A DNA stretch of 37,813 nucleotides from Bdellovibrionia bacterium (GTDB taxonomy: Bacteria; Bdellovibrionota; Bdellovibrionia; Bdellovibrionales; JAGQZY01): positions 1-37,813 of the forward strand of contig JAUHWN010000023.1 of assembly GCA_030424665.1 (NCBI GenBank), given 5' to 3'. The position numbers and the translations under genes were made by a program. The notes beneath the pieces are model-generated. The model did not search any database. It was not told the origin of the DNA and was given only the letters and a program-made list of their open reading frames with translations. Shown here piece by piece: positions 1 to 8,963 of this stretch (positions are counted from its first letter, which is position 1; the number at the start of each line of letters is the position of its first letter).

Positions 1-229
<229 letters not shown>

Positions 230-436
230 TTCGAGTAAGATACACTTTAACTAAAAATCTCTAAGATAAATTTAGTTGATTAAGTTAAATCGATTTCAAA
301 ATGATTAATGTACAAAGTTTTAATTAGCTTAAAGGTTCTAATTAAAAGTGAAAATGCAACTGATCCTTTCAGTTTGATTTTTAAAGTCTGCTTCGGTGGC
401 CTTTGAAAATACAATTGAATAATTGTTATAGATTTT

Positions 437-550
437 AAGGTGTCTATAGCGGCGTGGATACACCTGAACCCATTCCGAACTCAGAAGTTAAGTGCGCCTG
501 CGGCGATGGTAATGCATTGTAGACGATGTGTGAGAGTAGCACGATGCCTA
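437..550 (+). rRNA. rrf: 5S ribosomal RNA
   Basis: This stretch of about 114 nt has the 5S hallmarks: CACCTGAACCCATTCCGAACTC, then AGAAGTTAAG, then a GATGGTA segment and GAGAGTAGC. The 5' AAGGTGT pairs with the 3' end ATGCCT to form helix I, which sets the ends to within a couple of bases. It follows the 23S gene on the same strand and is followed at once by a terminator, so it is the last gene of an rRNA operon. Confidence 0.96.
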
Positions 551-556
551 TTTTAT

Positions 557-586
557 GGCCGAGGATAAAACCTCGGCCTTTTTTTT
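557..586 (+). terminator. rRNA operon terminator
   Basis: A perfect 8-bp stem, GGCCGAGG (557-564) and CCTCGGCC (571-578), encloses the loop ATAAAA and is followed by eight T residues. This is a textbook intrinsic terminator directly after 5S. No gene is visible from here to 828. Confidence 0.95.
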
Positions 587-828
587 GTCCAAATTCCTTC
601 GAAAATCCTCTTTAATTTCGTTAGATCTTCCTCGGAGTACAATGTGCGCCTTCGTTTTTCTGTTTATGGGCATCTTACATTAATGAAGAGTCTTAGGTAA
701 AACCTGGCTTTACATAGGTCGCTTTTATTTGAGTCGTGAGACCGTTGTTGGGAGCATTACCAAATGAAGCTATTTCGTATCTTATCGACTTTATACCTAA
801 TCTAATTGGAATGGTCCTCGCGATGAAT

Positions 829-1650
829 TTATTTTGGGCCGTAAATATGCTTAAGAGTATTATGGTCTGTAGGACTCAACCTATTAATCCTACCAAATGA
901 ATTTTCATATTGTCTAAATTCAGGCAATGCCGTGATGGTTTTTCTGCCGTTTTTAGAAAAGGCTTGGCTATTGTAGTGCATTATCGACTGAAAGTCGTAA
1001 GCAGAAGCGACTTGAATAATATTGGAGGTTTTGGGGACTAGAAGCTGGAATGCATACTTATATTTTTGCTGGGCGTTTTCACTAAAGATTTTAACAAATT
1101 GGTCTCGATCAGGGCGTTGATGTTCGTGCAACAAGCCCAGGGCGTGACCTAGTTCGTGGAGGATAACTCGATTCGACCAACAACCGAATGAGGACAAATT
1201 CATCCGCCTCGTTTGAGACATGTGGGGTGGGGCGGCCCCAACGTGGGACCAGCAACCACTGTTTTCTTGAGTGAGATAGATTTTAAGGTCTCCATGATGG
1301 GTTTTGCTCCATGGCACGCATTGAATGTCAGCGTTAGCTCCCCATACGTCGTTACATAGATTTAAAAACCGGTTCCTGCGAGCCGACGATATTTTTCGAT
1401 CAAACTCAATGGGAAGTAATCCATTCGGCCAGGGTCGTGTTTCGTAGTAACGAAATCCACTAAAGCTTGAGCTAGAGAGATCCGACTGTTTATCGCCCTT
1501 AAGTAAAATCATATCACCGGAGATAAACTCGTTATCAGGAAGTTCATAGTGCCCTTCAATATTGGTATTTGATTCGTTTTTGCCACAGGAAACCAGAGCC
1601 GTTGTTGTTAGTAGTACCAATACTGAAAAGATGAATGGACGCTTAAGCAC
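829..1650 (-). CDS. Astacin-family (M12A) zinc metalloprotease lipoprotein
   Basis: This is a secreted, lipid-anchored zinc endopeptidase of the astacin family. The full zinc signature is present as HELGHALGLLHEHQRPD, about residues 165-181 from the chosen start. The Met-turn SIMHY follows about 45 residues later, so both catalytic landmarks are intact. The N-terminus is a lipoprotein signal (LVSC lipobox). I chose the GTG at 1650 because the Shine-Dalgarno AAGGAGAAGG lies 2 nt before it with ideal GGAG spacing. The in-frame ATG at 1665 (5 residues longer) has no usable ribosome binding site. It stands alone on the minus strand. Astacins with little more than a catalytic domain occur in bacteria as secreted hydrolases; the substrate cannot be read from sequence. 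Confidence 0.9.
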   Translation of the reverse strand: MLKRPFIFSVLVLLTTTALVSCGKNESNTNIEGHYELPDNEFISGDMILLKGDKQSDLSSSSFSGFRYYETRPWPNGLLPIEFDRKISSARRNRFLNLCNDVWGANADIQCVPWSKTHHGDLKIYLTQENSGCWSHVGAAPPHMSQTRRMNLSSFGCWSNRVILHELGHALGLLHEHQRPDRDQFVKIFSENAQQKYKYAFQLLVPKTSNIIQVASAYDFQSIMHYNSQAFSKNGRKTITALPEFRQYENSFGRINRLSPTDHNTLKHIYGPK

Positions 1651-1776
1651 AACCTTCTCCTTCATAGGAAAGTAGAAACCTCTTTAATTAGTCTAAGGGT
1701 GAGATTTTTGATTGTGAAATGGACTTACTATTTCTCTCTGAAAGTTGGAGGGACAAAAATGCCTACGACTAGGAGA

Positions 1777-2121
1777 TCAACCCGTTGGATAGGACTTTTC
1801 ATTCCACTCTATCATTCCACCGAGGAGATTAACGGGGTTGGAAAAGCCTTTATCAGCAGCTTGAAGTGCTGCCATTTCAGAGCGGCCTCCTCGTCGGCAA
1901 ATGAAAATCAACTGGTCGTCTTTTTTCGGGTAGGAGTCGAGGAAGTCATTAAGTTCTTCTCCCAAGGTATGGCGAATGGAACCAGGGATGTGGCTAAGTT
2001 CACCGTAGTACTCACTTTTAGGACGAACATCGACCAAAATGCAGTTTTTAAATGACTTAGAAAGTTCATCACAGGTCACTTCAAAAATGCTTCCGGCTTT
2101 TGTAATGTTCGGTTGAGTCAT
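1777..2121 (-). CDS. Single-domain rhodanese (sulfurtransferase)
   Basis: This 114-residue protein has one rhodanese domain. It shows DVRPKSEY near residue 31, HIPGS, and the active-site loop CRRGGRS with the persulfide-forming Cys near residue 74, then GF...NLLGGMIEWN. It has no signal peptide, so it acts in the cytoplasm. GAGG lies 5 nt before the ATG. It is clearly paralogous to the broken rhodanese at 19775-20090: both share HxPGS, TLGxEL, LIFIC or IIFIC, LQA and the GGMxxWNE end. This copy may supply the activity lost there. Its upstream region does not contain the inverted repeat found before the sulfide genes. Confidence 0.93.
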   Translation of the reverse strand: MTQPNITKAGSIFEVTCDELSKSFKNCILVDVRPKSEYYGELSHIPGSIRHTLGEELNDFLDSYPKKDDQLIFICRRGGRSEMAALQAADKGFSNPVNLLGGMIEWNEKSYPTG

Positions 2122-2287
2122 TAATTCCTCGCTTACCTATAAACAATGCTGATTTAAATACGTATCTAGTTTACGTGATTGCGAGAGAAATAACTAGTTC
2201 TTTTAAAAACTTGTTTTGAAAAACCTAGTTGAAGGCCCAATTGAAATCGCAGCTTATATCTTAGAGGATTAAATAAAAGGGGGCTTC

Positions 2288-2458
2288 ATGCGAGCTGTAT
2301 CAGATTTATTTCGATCATTAGGACGTCTCACCGGTATATCAGCCTTTTACGACATCGCTAATATGATCTACAAAGTACAAAGAACACAGCGAGAAATCGA
2401 GAATGTGAAGCGAAATGCAGACCGTGTTAAAGACTCTGTGTCTTCGAAGGACAAGTAA
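2288..2458 (+). CDS. Small protein of 56 residues, unknown function
   Basis: This short reading frame (MRAVSDLFRS... ending VSSKDK) is preceded by the purine run AAAAGGGGG with 4 nt before the ATG. The N-terminal half is moderately hydrophobic and amphipathic (SLGRLTGISAFYDIANMIY). The C-terminal half is charged and probably helical (QRTQREIENVKRNADRVKD), possibly a short coiled coil. It stands alone between the rhodanese and an empty stretch. I do not recognise a family. The strong ribosome binding site and protein-like composition support it as a real gene, but its size leaves doubt. Confidence 0.55.
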   Translation: MRAVSDLFRSLGRLTGISAFYDIANMIYKVQRTQREIENVKRNADRVKDSVSSKDK

Positions 2459-2762
2459 ATAGTACTTCAATCTAAGGGACCGCTTGATCTAAATTCGTAT
2501 TAAGAAGCAAACGGAGATGGTCCGAGTCCACATCTCATAAATGTCATCAATAAGGTCTATAGCGAATTAAGGGAGCAAGTCTGAATCAATCTGAGACTTT
2601 TCATAAATTACACTTCCCTATTCGAGGCACTCAGTCGTAATATAACGATACATCATAGAGCGCGAGAGTTAGACGCTATCCGTACGTTTTCTATAAAGCA
2701 TGTCTATCTAAAATTATTCTAAAAAGAGTGTAGTAAAAATTAAATAGAGCGAGGGAGTGTTT
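2459..2762. other. Intergenic stretch without a recognisable gene
   Basis: About 300 bases hold no plausible coding frame. A weak hairpin (AAGTCT at 2577-2582 with AGACTT at 2594-2599, followed by TTT) might end the small gene at 2288. The ribosome binding site GAGGGA of the next gene is at 2751-2756. Confidence 0.5.
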
Positions 2763-3760
2763 GTGAAAGGGATTTTCACAGGGGTCTTCTACCTAGTAGT
2801 GTGCCTTGGGCTTGGTGCATGCTCGAAGATGGAAGTTGCAAGTGACTTATCTTCTAGCAGTCGAGCCGATCAATTTTGCGATTCAGATAGTCAATCGTGT
2901 CAGTGTATACCTGGCAAAATCATTTTTAGTGAAGCTGGTTCTTATGACTTCCAGGTTCCGCCCAACTGCCAAACATTAGTAGTCAAAGTTTGGGGCGCCG
3001 GAGGAGGAGCTGGAGGAATATCTACCGAACTTGGTGGCACATTCATTCAAGTCTGTCTGTCAGACCCAATGAAAAACTTGAAATCATTGTCGCCTCCGGA
3101 GGAAAAGCAGGAGTGGGAGATCCCACTCAGGCTTCTGGTGGAGGTGGCGGCGGAGCTTCTGCGATTGCTCGAGGAGCTATACCATTACTTATTGCTGCCG
3201 GCGGAGCTGGTGGAGGCGGCGGTGGAACGTCTGCGGGAAGCGCTGGCGGGCCGGCAGGAATAAGTAATGGTTTAGATGGCCAAGTGGCGAGTGATGCGAC
3301 CCAAGGAAGGGGAGGTTTACAGGACCAAGGTGGTTCCGGAGGCTCAGGTGGAGGAGGTTCTGGTTCGAACGGAGTTGAAGGGAACGGTGGTTCAGGAGGA
3401 ACAAACCTCGCTCAAGCACCTCTTGGTGGAGATGCTGGTGAAGGCATTAGTGTTGGCGGCTCTGGTGGTAACGGCAACATTGCCGGAGGCGGCGGTGGTG
3501 GCGCCGGATACTTTGGCGGCGGTGGTGGTGGCCGTGCCCTTACAGGTGGCGCTGGTGGCGGAGGAGGCTCTTCAATGCTTTCGGGAGAGGTCATAACTTC
3601 AGAGCCGGGGCAAGATCGTTTTGCTGGTGGCGAAAATGATGAAGATTATGAAGAGTTGAGTGGCCGTGGAGGACTTTCAATTATTGGTACTCTTCCTGAC
3701 GGTAGAGATATTTCTCAATCACTAGATGGAACCTCTGGATTAATAGTAATCAGTTGGTAA
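2763..3760 (+). pseudogene. Glycine-rich lipoprotein, frameshifted near 3051-3061
   Basis: The protein is split over two frames. The first part has a lipoprotein signal (LGLGAC lipobox), a Cys-rich linker and the start of a glycine-rich domain (VKVWGAGGGAGG... GGTFIQV). In that frame it then degenerates. The -1 frame picks up exactly where the domain should continue (SVRPNEKLEIIVASGGKAG), followed by long Gly runs and the end GTSGLIVISW. The switch falls in the tetranucleotide repeat GTCTGTCTGTC; one more TCTG unit would restore a single frame reading FIQVCLSVRPNEKLEI. I place the start at GTG 2763 because GAGGGA lies 6 nt upstream; the GTG at 2757 directly abuts that motif. The intact product would be a surface lipoprotein of about 330 residues. 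It could be a true mutation, a phase-variable state or a sequencing error. Confidence 0.8.
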
Positions 3761-4034
3761 TTCTAATCGTATCATTTCAATACATTAAACTTTTCAGTTA
3801 CTCCTTTCCTTATGAGTAGCGAAAAAATCTTTTTACTTTTTTCTAATATAAAATCTGCGTTCACGCCTTTAGATGAAATCTAATAAGTCGTGAACTGTCT
3901 AACTTTTTTATTCTGCCAAAAAATTATCTAGCTAAATATTAATTTCAATTTTTCTGAAGTCATTATCGAAACTTTCTTCGTGTTGATTTGTTTTGATTAT
4001 GGGATTAGGGCTTGTCGCAGCCATCGGAGGATGT

Positions 4035-5090
4035 ATGAAGAACTTAATAAAACTAGTTAGTGTGGTGTTGTGCAATTTGATTATTGTATTGGTTTCAGTT
4101 TTGTTTGCGTTAGATTCGCAGGCCCAGAGTTACCAACAATGTAAGGTTCAAGGAAAGAACTTTAGATGCTTGAAAAATATTTCATATGGAAGTCACGCTT
4201 TGCAGAAAATTGATCTTTATCTGCCGAACAATGTTCAAGCCGGGATAAAGATGCCATTGGTCATTTATATCCATGGTGGTGGATACTACATGGAGCAAGT
4301 AAATAGAAACTCAGGCATCAAAGGAACTATGCCCGCTAGAAAGTACCTTGACGATGGAATGGCGTGGGCGACGATCGATTATAGGCTATCTGGCGAGTTT
4401 CCTTTCAGGAAAAGTAATTCGATGCCCTATCCTGTGCAAATGGCAGATGGAGCGCGAGCGATTCAGAAATTAAGACAGATTGCTAGTACTCATAGTCTTG
4501 ATAAGAATAAATTCGCTGTCGGGGGATCTTCCGCCGGAGGCGGTATTTCTGCTTGGACCGTAATGCACGATGATCTAAAAAAAGCGAACAGTAGCGATCC
4601 TGTACAAAGAGAGTCTTCTAAGGTTCGTTGCCTGGGATTGGTAAATACTCAAACAACATTAAATATCCCTGAAGTGATAGATTTACTGGATCACCCTGAT
4701 ATGCAGGAACCCGATGAGGGATTAAGCTACCTTTACGGTTTGAAGCTAGGTCAGTGGGCCAGAGCGCCTAAGTACTGGAACAGAGTATTAGCGGCTAGTT
4801 ATCTTGAAGCCTCTCCGATTAGTCATCTCGATGCGAGCGATGACTTCGAGGTCATCATGGTTCATAGTTCGAGCATAGGTGGATATGGCTCTGGAAATAT
4901 CCATGGCGCGGAGTTTGGACGTTATCTATCGACAGGAGAGCCTGCGAATATCGCGAAAGATTATGGTCGAACGAATCTTAAAAAGTTGGGAATAAAAAAT
5001 CAATTTTACTCGAGTCTTGATGATAGTCAGATGGTAGATCAAGTGTTTGGCTTTTTGAAAACTTGCCTTCGTCATAGGATGGAGAAGTAG
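4035..5090 (+). CDS. Exported alpha/beta hydrolase, carboxylesterase-like
   Basis: This 351-residue protein starts with a long signal peptide (cleavage probably after DSQA, about residue 30) and then an alpha/beta hydrolase fold. The oxyanion-hole motif HGGG is at 80-83 and the nucleophile elbow GSSAG at 164-168 (catalytic Ser166), the arrangement of the HSL/BD-FAE-type esterases. A late His in GNIHGAEFG may complete the triad. I chose the ATG at 4035 because GGAGG (4026-4030) lies 4 nt upstream; the longer frame from 3993 has no ribosome binding site. It forms a single transcription unit ended by the hairpin at 5117. The product acts outside the cytoplasm; its ester substrate is unknown. Confidence 0.85.
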   Translation: MKNLIKLVSVVLCNLIIVLVSVLFALDSQAQSYQQCKVQGKNFRCLKNISYGSHALQKIDLYLPNNVQAGIKMPLVIYIHGGGYYMEQVNRNSGIKGTMPARKYLDDGMAWATIDYRLSGEFPFRKSNSMPYPVQMADGARAIQKLRQIASTHSLDKNKFAVGGSSAGGGISAWTVMHDDLKKANSSDPVQRESSKVRCLGLVNTQTTLNIPEVIDLLDHPDMQEPDEGLSYLYGLKLGQWARAPKYWNRVLAASYLEASPISHLDASDDFEVIMVHSSSIGGYGSGNIHGAEFGRYLSTGEPANIAKDYGRTNLKKLGIKNQFYSSLDDSQMVDQVFGFLKTCLRHRMEK

Positions 5091-5116
5091 TTGAATTGCC
5101 AGTAAAAGGTAGAGTT

Positions 5117-5148
5117 ATCGGGTTGCAGAAATGTGACCCGATTTTTTT
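5117..5148 (+). terminator. Terminator of the hydrolase gene
   Basis: ATCGGGT (5117-5123) pairs with ACCCGAT (5136-5142) around a 12-nt loop and is followed by a run of T residues to 5148. It lies 27 nt after the stop codon at 5090. Confidence 0.88.
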
Positions 5149-5237
5149 ATTGTATGAATTACTAGATAATCAGAATTGAAAGAAGCTAACGAACCGAAAT
5201 TGTCCTTCGAAAATTATTGGGATTTAAAAAGAAAAGT

Positions 5238-5272
5238 GGTCCTCAAAGGTCTTTCCCTCCCCTCTGAGGACC
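5238..5272 (-). terminator. Probable terminator of the small membrane protein gene
   Basis: Read on the minus strand, GGTCCTCA and TGAGGACC form a perfect 8-bp stem with a 19-nt loop, followed by a T-rich but interrupted tract (ACTTTTCTTTTT). It lies just after the minus-strand gene that ends at 5286. The long loop lowers confidence. Confidence 0.6.
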
Positions 5273-5285
5273 GAAGTAGAAGCTT

Positions 5286-5453
5286 CTATTTAACAAGAGA
5301 CGATTGAACAACTGTGCCTTGGACGAATTTTTGGTTCCAACCCCGTTTGAGTTCCTTAAAATTAACAGCGATCAGAGCTGCCATCGGAACTGATACAATC
5401 ATAAATGCGATTATCAAATTCTTCTTTACCATTTTTTCGTACTTAACTTGCAT
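5286..5453 (-). CDS. Small single-span membrane protein of 55 residues
   Basis: The product has one hydrophobic segment (NLIIAFMIVSVPMAALIAV, about residues 10-28) after a short basic N-terminus, then a basic/polar tail. I chose the ATG at 5453 because GGGAGA precedes it by about 7 nt; the frame extends 18 codons further upstream without a ribosome binding site. A hairpin follows the gene. No family is recognised. Topology would place the C-terminal tail outside the cytoplasm. Confidence 0.6.
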   Translation of the reverse strand: MQVKYEKMVKKNLIIAFMIVSVPMAALIAVNFKELKRGWNQKFVQGTVVQSSLVK

Positions 5454-5681
5454 TTTACTATCTCCCTTGAAACTAGAATAAGGGGTGAGGGTGTCAATCC
5501 TTGTCATGCAAATTACGGTGAAAAACCCTGTTAAATCAGTGGTTTAAGCCATAGAGGGAGCTTGGCCTTTCGCCTCCGAGGAGCTGAAATCTAATGGAAT
5601 ACGAGGAACCGAAAGGGTAGGTCACGGAAAATGAATTTGTACCCAATCCACAAATACTTCGAGGGTCGAAAACTAAAATTG

Positions 5682-5696
5682 TGATATAATTAGCCA
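5682..5696 (+). promoter_or_regulatory. Extended -10 promoter for a leaderless transcript
   Basis: TGA-TATAAT (5682-5690) is a perfect extended -10 element. It ends 5 nt before the ATG at 5696, so transcription should begin at or within a base of the start codon. No Shine-Dalgarno sequence and no clear -35 are present. Confidence 0.6.
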
Positions 5697-6583
5697 TGGG
5701 GAAGTCGGGACTATTAGTGAATTTATATATTTTCTTCTTTTTATTTTTGCTAACGGGAATTGCTCAAGCGGACTTTGCGCAAAATGAGTCTTGTATTAAC
5801 TTTGAATTGTCGAGCTTTGATGTCAAAGATGACTGTCAACCGGCTCGAGCTTCAGAGATGAATTCACAAATTAGAGAACTCAATCAAATTTACCAAGACG
5901 CTGGTTCTACACCTGCTTCAGCCGGTAGCTTAGAAAATAGAGTTCGACGAAGACTCTGTTATGCCCAATTTAGTTTCGGAGGTGTTCGACAGTTTTCTGT
6001 GAATGCTCATTCACAGTATCCCTTTTTACCCCATAGAGAATACTGCACAAAAAATGGTTTAATTTTTGAGTGTGGTGAAAGAACAACCTCGGCGTCTGTA
6101 GTCTGCTGGCCCCATAGCGGAAGAGGTCATGGTGATTTAAAGCCAGGATGCCATATGACTGTCGTCGTTAAAAGAGAGCAGCAGCCTGATAACCCTCTTC
6201 GCTGTCGTTGCTCTCACCTAGGCTGTGGCCAAATGATTTTACGAGCTCTCCCAAAAGAAGTTTCTCAACAAGATATCGAAAATGCTCTCAATGGTTTTGG
6301 CTGTGGTCGAACAGAAATCATAGGCTATGCTGAATCACAACGTCCGGCTCAACCGGGCGAAATCAGAGAGTTTGTGATCTCTTCACAGAATTGTACAGTG
6401 GCTCGAAGTGCAGGCAATTGTGCGCCGGGTACTTCACCGAAGTTTATGTTTGGCTCACGTGCATTTTTGTTTAGTTCCGACGAGAATCCAATGGGTTTTA
6501 ATCAATCGCGGTTTCCGATAGTTTGCGTTCCGAATTCAGTGGGGCCAGAAGCCCAAGGGTCGCCAGAAGGCGACGAAACATAA
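5696..6583 (+). CDS. Exported cysteine-rich protein, unknown function
   Basis: This 295-residue protein begins with a signal peptide (hydrophobic core LYIFFFLFLLTG, cleavage likely after AQA). The mature part has many Cys residues, for example in CTKNGLIFECGE, RCRCSHLGCGQ and GFGCGRTE, which suggests a disulfide-bonded periplasmic or secreted fold. I recognise no family. The ATG lacks a ribosome binding site and sits directly after a strong extended -10 box, which argues for translation from a leaderless mRNA. The next gene is convergent. Confidence 0.75.
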   Translation: MGKSGLLVNLYIFFFLFLLTGIAQADFAQNESCINFELSSFDVKDDCQPARASEMNSQIRELNQIYQDAGSTPASAGSLENRVRRRLCYAQFSFGGVRQFSVNAHSQYPFLPHREYCTKNGLIFECGERTTSASVVCWPHSGRGHGDLKPGCHMTVVVKREQQPDNPLRCRCSHLGCGQMILRALPKEVSQQDIENALNGFGCGRTEIIGYAESQRPAQPGEIREFVISSQNCTVARSAGNCAPGTSPKFMFGSRAFLFSSDENPMGFNQSRFPIVCVPNSVGPEAQGSPEGDET

Positions 6584-6613
6584 TTTATCTGGTATGAATT
6601 TGGTCGGTTGATT

Positions 6614-7042
6614 CTACCACATATAGCCGACGTGGAAGGTTCGGCCTAACTCAAAGACTTTGTTATTTTCTTGGGTCATATCGAGCACATCGTATTGAAT
6701 GACGACTCCATATTTATTGCCTTCAATCCACTGGATTACCATGATCTGCAGAAGATGGTTGCCATCTTTCTTTTTCGCAATTGGAATTTTCACCTTGTCC
6801 AGCCACTCAGCAATGCGTGCATCGGGGCTCGATACTTCGATTTTCCCTATATCTTGAAAAACTGCAGGTAGCCTCTTCAAAGTTTTGAGATTATTTAAAT
6901 CCCGTTCCCAGATAATCGATAAGCGCTCCTCCGAGGGCTTCATCCAGAACCCGAGATCAACGTAAGCCGCTCCAGCAATAAATAGTGATAACAAAACTAA
7001 GATTGTACCTATAAAAACTCTCATCCCTTTATTTGAAGACAT
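6614..7042 (-). CDS. Membrane-anchored protein, unknown function
   Basis: This 142-residue protein has one N-terminal hydrophobic helix (about residues 8-27, VFIGTILVLLSLFIAGAAY), then a soluble domain of about 110 residues with mixed alpha/beta composition. The helix may be an uncleaved anchor or signal. AAAGG lies upstream of the ATG, which supports the start. It is convergent with the Cys-rich protein gene and divergent from the VWA lipoprotein gene. No family is recognised. Confidence 0.65.
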   Translation of the reverse strand: MSSNKGMRVFIGTILVLLSLFIAGAAYVDLGFWMKPSEERLSIIWERDLNNLKTLKRLPAVFQDIGKIEVSSPDARIAEWLDKVKIPIAKKKDGNHLLQIMVIQWIEGNKYGVVIQYDVLDMTQENNKVFELGRTFHVGYMW

Positions 7043-7244
7043 TTTAGCCTTTATATCAAGGGACCATTCGTGGCGACTTGATCAGACTTTAGGCAGGACA
7101 ATTCCAGACAACAAGAAGGGCGAAATTGTCGACTTCCTGTACGCCGGGATTTTGAGTAATTTATGAAAACACTAGTTATTACAGATATTTATATGGCGTA
7201 TCAAATTGGCACATATCTTGGAAAAGTAAACGTCAGGAGTACTA

Positions 7245-8378
7245 ATGACGTTGAAACAAACATATAGGTTTATTTTAAGCTTTACGACGGTGATGTTTTT
7301 AATTGCCTGTTCCGATGTTAAATTTTCGGAAGCTCCTCGCTGTGAACAAGAAGGAATTGATTGCAATCAGTGTGTTGGTGATGACTGTTTCAAGGCATTT
7401 TCTGATGACATTATTATCGGGCCTGCAACGGTTGATATCTTATTTGTGACGGACAACTCGGGCTCAATGTCTACTGAGCAGGCGGCGATGGCGAATCGCT
7501 TTCCTAACTTCTTCGATAAAATTAAAGATCTCGATTACCGAATCGCTGTAATCACTACAGATGTATCGGTATCTCCTAATAATGGTCCCAAGGCAGCCAA
7601 TAATTATGGGGCCTATCAAGACGGTCGGTTTTTAGAATTCGCCAGTGGCGAGAAGGTTCTATCTCCCTCTTCATCGAATGTTATTTCAAAGTTTCGAAAT
7701 ACGGTAAAGCGAGATGAAACTGTGGCCTGTGAAAACTCGGGGTTTAAGACTGCGAGTTGTCCATCTCCAGATGAGAGAGGAATTTACGCAGCCAATATGG
7801 CTCTTGATAGAAATGAAGAAAACTTTTTTAGAGATGATGCCCATTTAGCGATTGTCATTCTTGCTGATGAAGACGAAAGAAGTCGAACTCGATATTCTAG
7901 AGGAGCTATTATGGGAGATATCCCAGGATATCCACTGGAAAATTATGATCAGCCACAAACCTTTATTGACCGACTCAATACTTATTACCCAAGCAAGAGC
8001 TTAGCGGTCCACGCGATTATTACCAAGCCCGGAGATAGTTCTTGTAAGTATACTCAAGACAACCAAAATGGTGGGGTTAAGGGTCATTACGGATATCTCT
8101 ATAAACAGTTCGCTCAGCTAACGGCCGGTGAAATTGGAGATATTTGTGCTTCTGATTACGGTCAGCAAATGGGTGATATTGGCTCTAATATTAAAGATCG
8201 AGTCACTGCAGTTCGTCTCGACTGTCGTCCTCGCAATGACAAGGTTGATATTCGATTTATTCCTGAGCCCAATCCAGCCGTTCAAATTACTTATGATTTT
8301 CAAGATTTAGTAATTCGATTTGATCGTCCACTTCCGCCGAATACTCGCGTCAGTCTTGATTACGATTGTGATATCTAA
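7245..8378 (+). CDS. VWA-domain lipoprotein
   Basis: This 377-residue lipoprotein (lipobox LIAC, Cys22) has a Cys-rich linker (CEQEGIDCNQCVGDDC) followed by a von Willebrand factor A domain. The MIDAS motif DNSGSMS is at residues 70-76, after the typical strand VDILFVTD. A later strand, LAIVILADEDE, matches the core beta strand before the last metal-coordinating loops. AGGAG (7235-7239) lies 5 nt before the ATG. VWA lipoproteins usually bind protein ligands through a metal ion at the cell surface or in the periplasm; no partner is evident here. The 3' end overlaps the convergent methyltransferase gene by 29 bp. Confidence 0.85.
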   Translation: MTLKQTYRFILSFTTVMFLIACSDVKFSEAPRCEQEGIDCNQCVGDDCFKAFSDDIIIGPATVDILFVTDNSGSMSTEQAAMANRFPNFFDKIKDLDYRIAVITTDVSVSPNNGPKAANNYGAYQDGRFLEFASGEKVLSPSSSNVISKFRNTVKRDETVACENSGFKTASCPSPDERGIYAANMALDRNEENFFRDDAHLAIVILADEDERSRTRYSRGAIMGDIPGYPLENYDQPQTFIDRLNTYYPSKSLAVHAIITKPGDSSCKYTQDNQNGGVKGHYGYLYKQFAQLTAGEIGDICASDYGQQMGDIGSNIKDRVTAVRLDCRPRNDKVDIRFIPEPNPAVQITYDFQDLVIRFDRPLPPNTRVSLDYDCDI

Positions 8379-8961
8379 AAAAAAGATTAATACATTCATC
8401 ATTTCGCTCTAGATACTTTTTTTCAAAATGTGTGCGCCATTTAAAATCCTTCGGAATGACTTTCTTTTCGTTAAGTTTTAATCCCATTGTATTTAAACTT
8501 TTTAAATTTCCTTCGATGGCCTCTACGTACTCTTTTGAATTGGTAGCGAGTTCGAGCGAAGCTCCCATTTTAAGTTTTTTAATGAGTTCTTGAGTAAATG
8601 GCATGTTTAGAAAATTGCGATTTTGATGTTTTGATTTTGGGTAGGGGTTTGGATATAGGATAAATATCTGATCGAGGCAATGATCGGGAAGTTTATGGTG
8701 AATCCATGGAATGGCATCTCCGAATACTGGGTAAAGATTTTTTGGTGAATCATGGTTTTCATACCTTCTCTGGAATTTTTCAAACTTTTCTTTTGTACGT
8801 TCGATGGCGATCAAGAAGATTCCGGGGTTTTCAAGAGCAAATTGAACAGGGTGGTATCCAACGCCACAACCTATTTCAAGTGCGAGGTTTCCCTTTGGAG
8901 GATCAAAGGGGCGGAGATCCTTAGGCTCTGGAATCTTATCTGGATTAAATGGACGGGGCAT
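8350..8961 (-). CDS. trmB: TrmB-type tRNA (guanine-N7)-methyltransferase
   Basis: This is a class I SAM-dependent methyltransferase. The SAM-binding motif EIGCGVGYH is near residue 30, and the TrmB signature YPNPYPKSKHQNR corresponds to the family's F-P-D-P-W-P-K-x-x-H-x-x-R. TrmB makes m7G46 in tRNA variable loops. At 203 residues it is shorter than the E. coli enzyme, and the second half of the signature is divergent, so it may be a lineage-specific relative. The ATG at 8961 is chosen; a TTG at 8967 overlaps the upstream stop and adds two residues. It forms an operon with the VanX-like gene. Confidence 0.72.
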   Translation of the reverse strand: MPRPFNPDKIPEPKDLRPFDPPKGNLALEIGCGVGYHPVQFALENPGIFLIAIERTKEKFEKFQRRYENHDSPKNLYPVFGDAIPWIHHKLPDHCLDQIFILYPNPYPKSKHQNRNFLNMPFTQELIKKLKMGASLELATNSKEYVEAIEGNLKSLNTMGLKLNEKKVIPKDFKWRTHFEKKYLERNDECINLFFRYHNRNQD

Positions 8962-8963
8962 AT

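Noticed and set aside
230-436. Possible tRNA in the 23S-5S spacer
   Set aside because: No cloverleaf arms or T-loop GTTCRA in a proper context were found; the spacer is simply AT-rich.
1699-2055. A 118-codon plus-strand open frame opposite the rhodanese
   Set aside because: It is the shadow of a well-supported rhodanese gene on the other strand.
2060-2220. A copy of the TRTAA-N6-TKATA operator upstream of the rhodanese at 1777-2121
   Set aside because: The best candidate (CGTAA-ACTAGA-TACGT) misses most of the right half-site and has no -10 at the right distance.
3189-3594. Pro/Leu-rich minus-strand frames opposite the glycine-rich gene
   Set aside because: They are mirror images of the GGC/GGT-rich coding strand; low-complexity composition and no ribosome binding sites.
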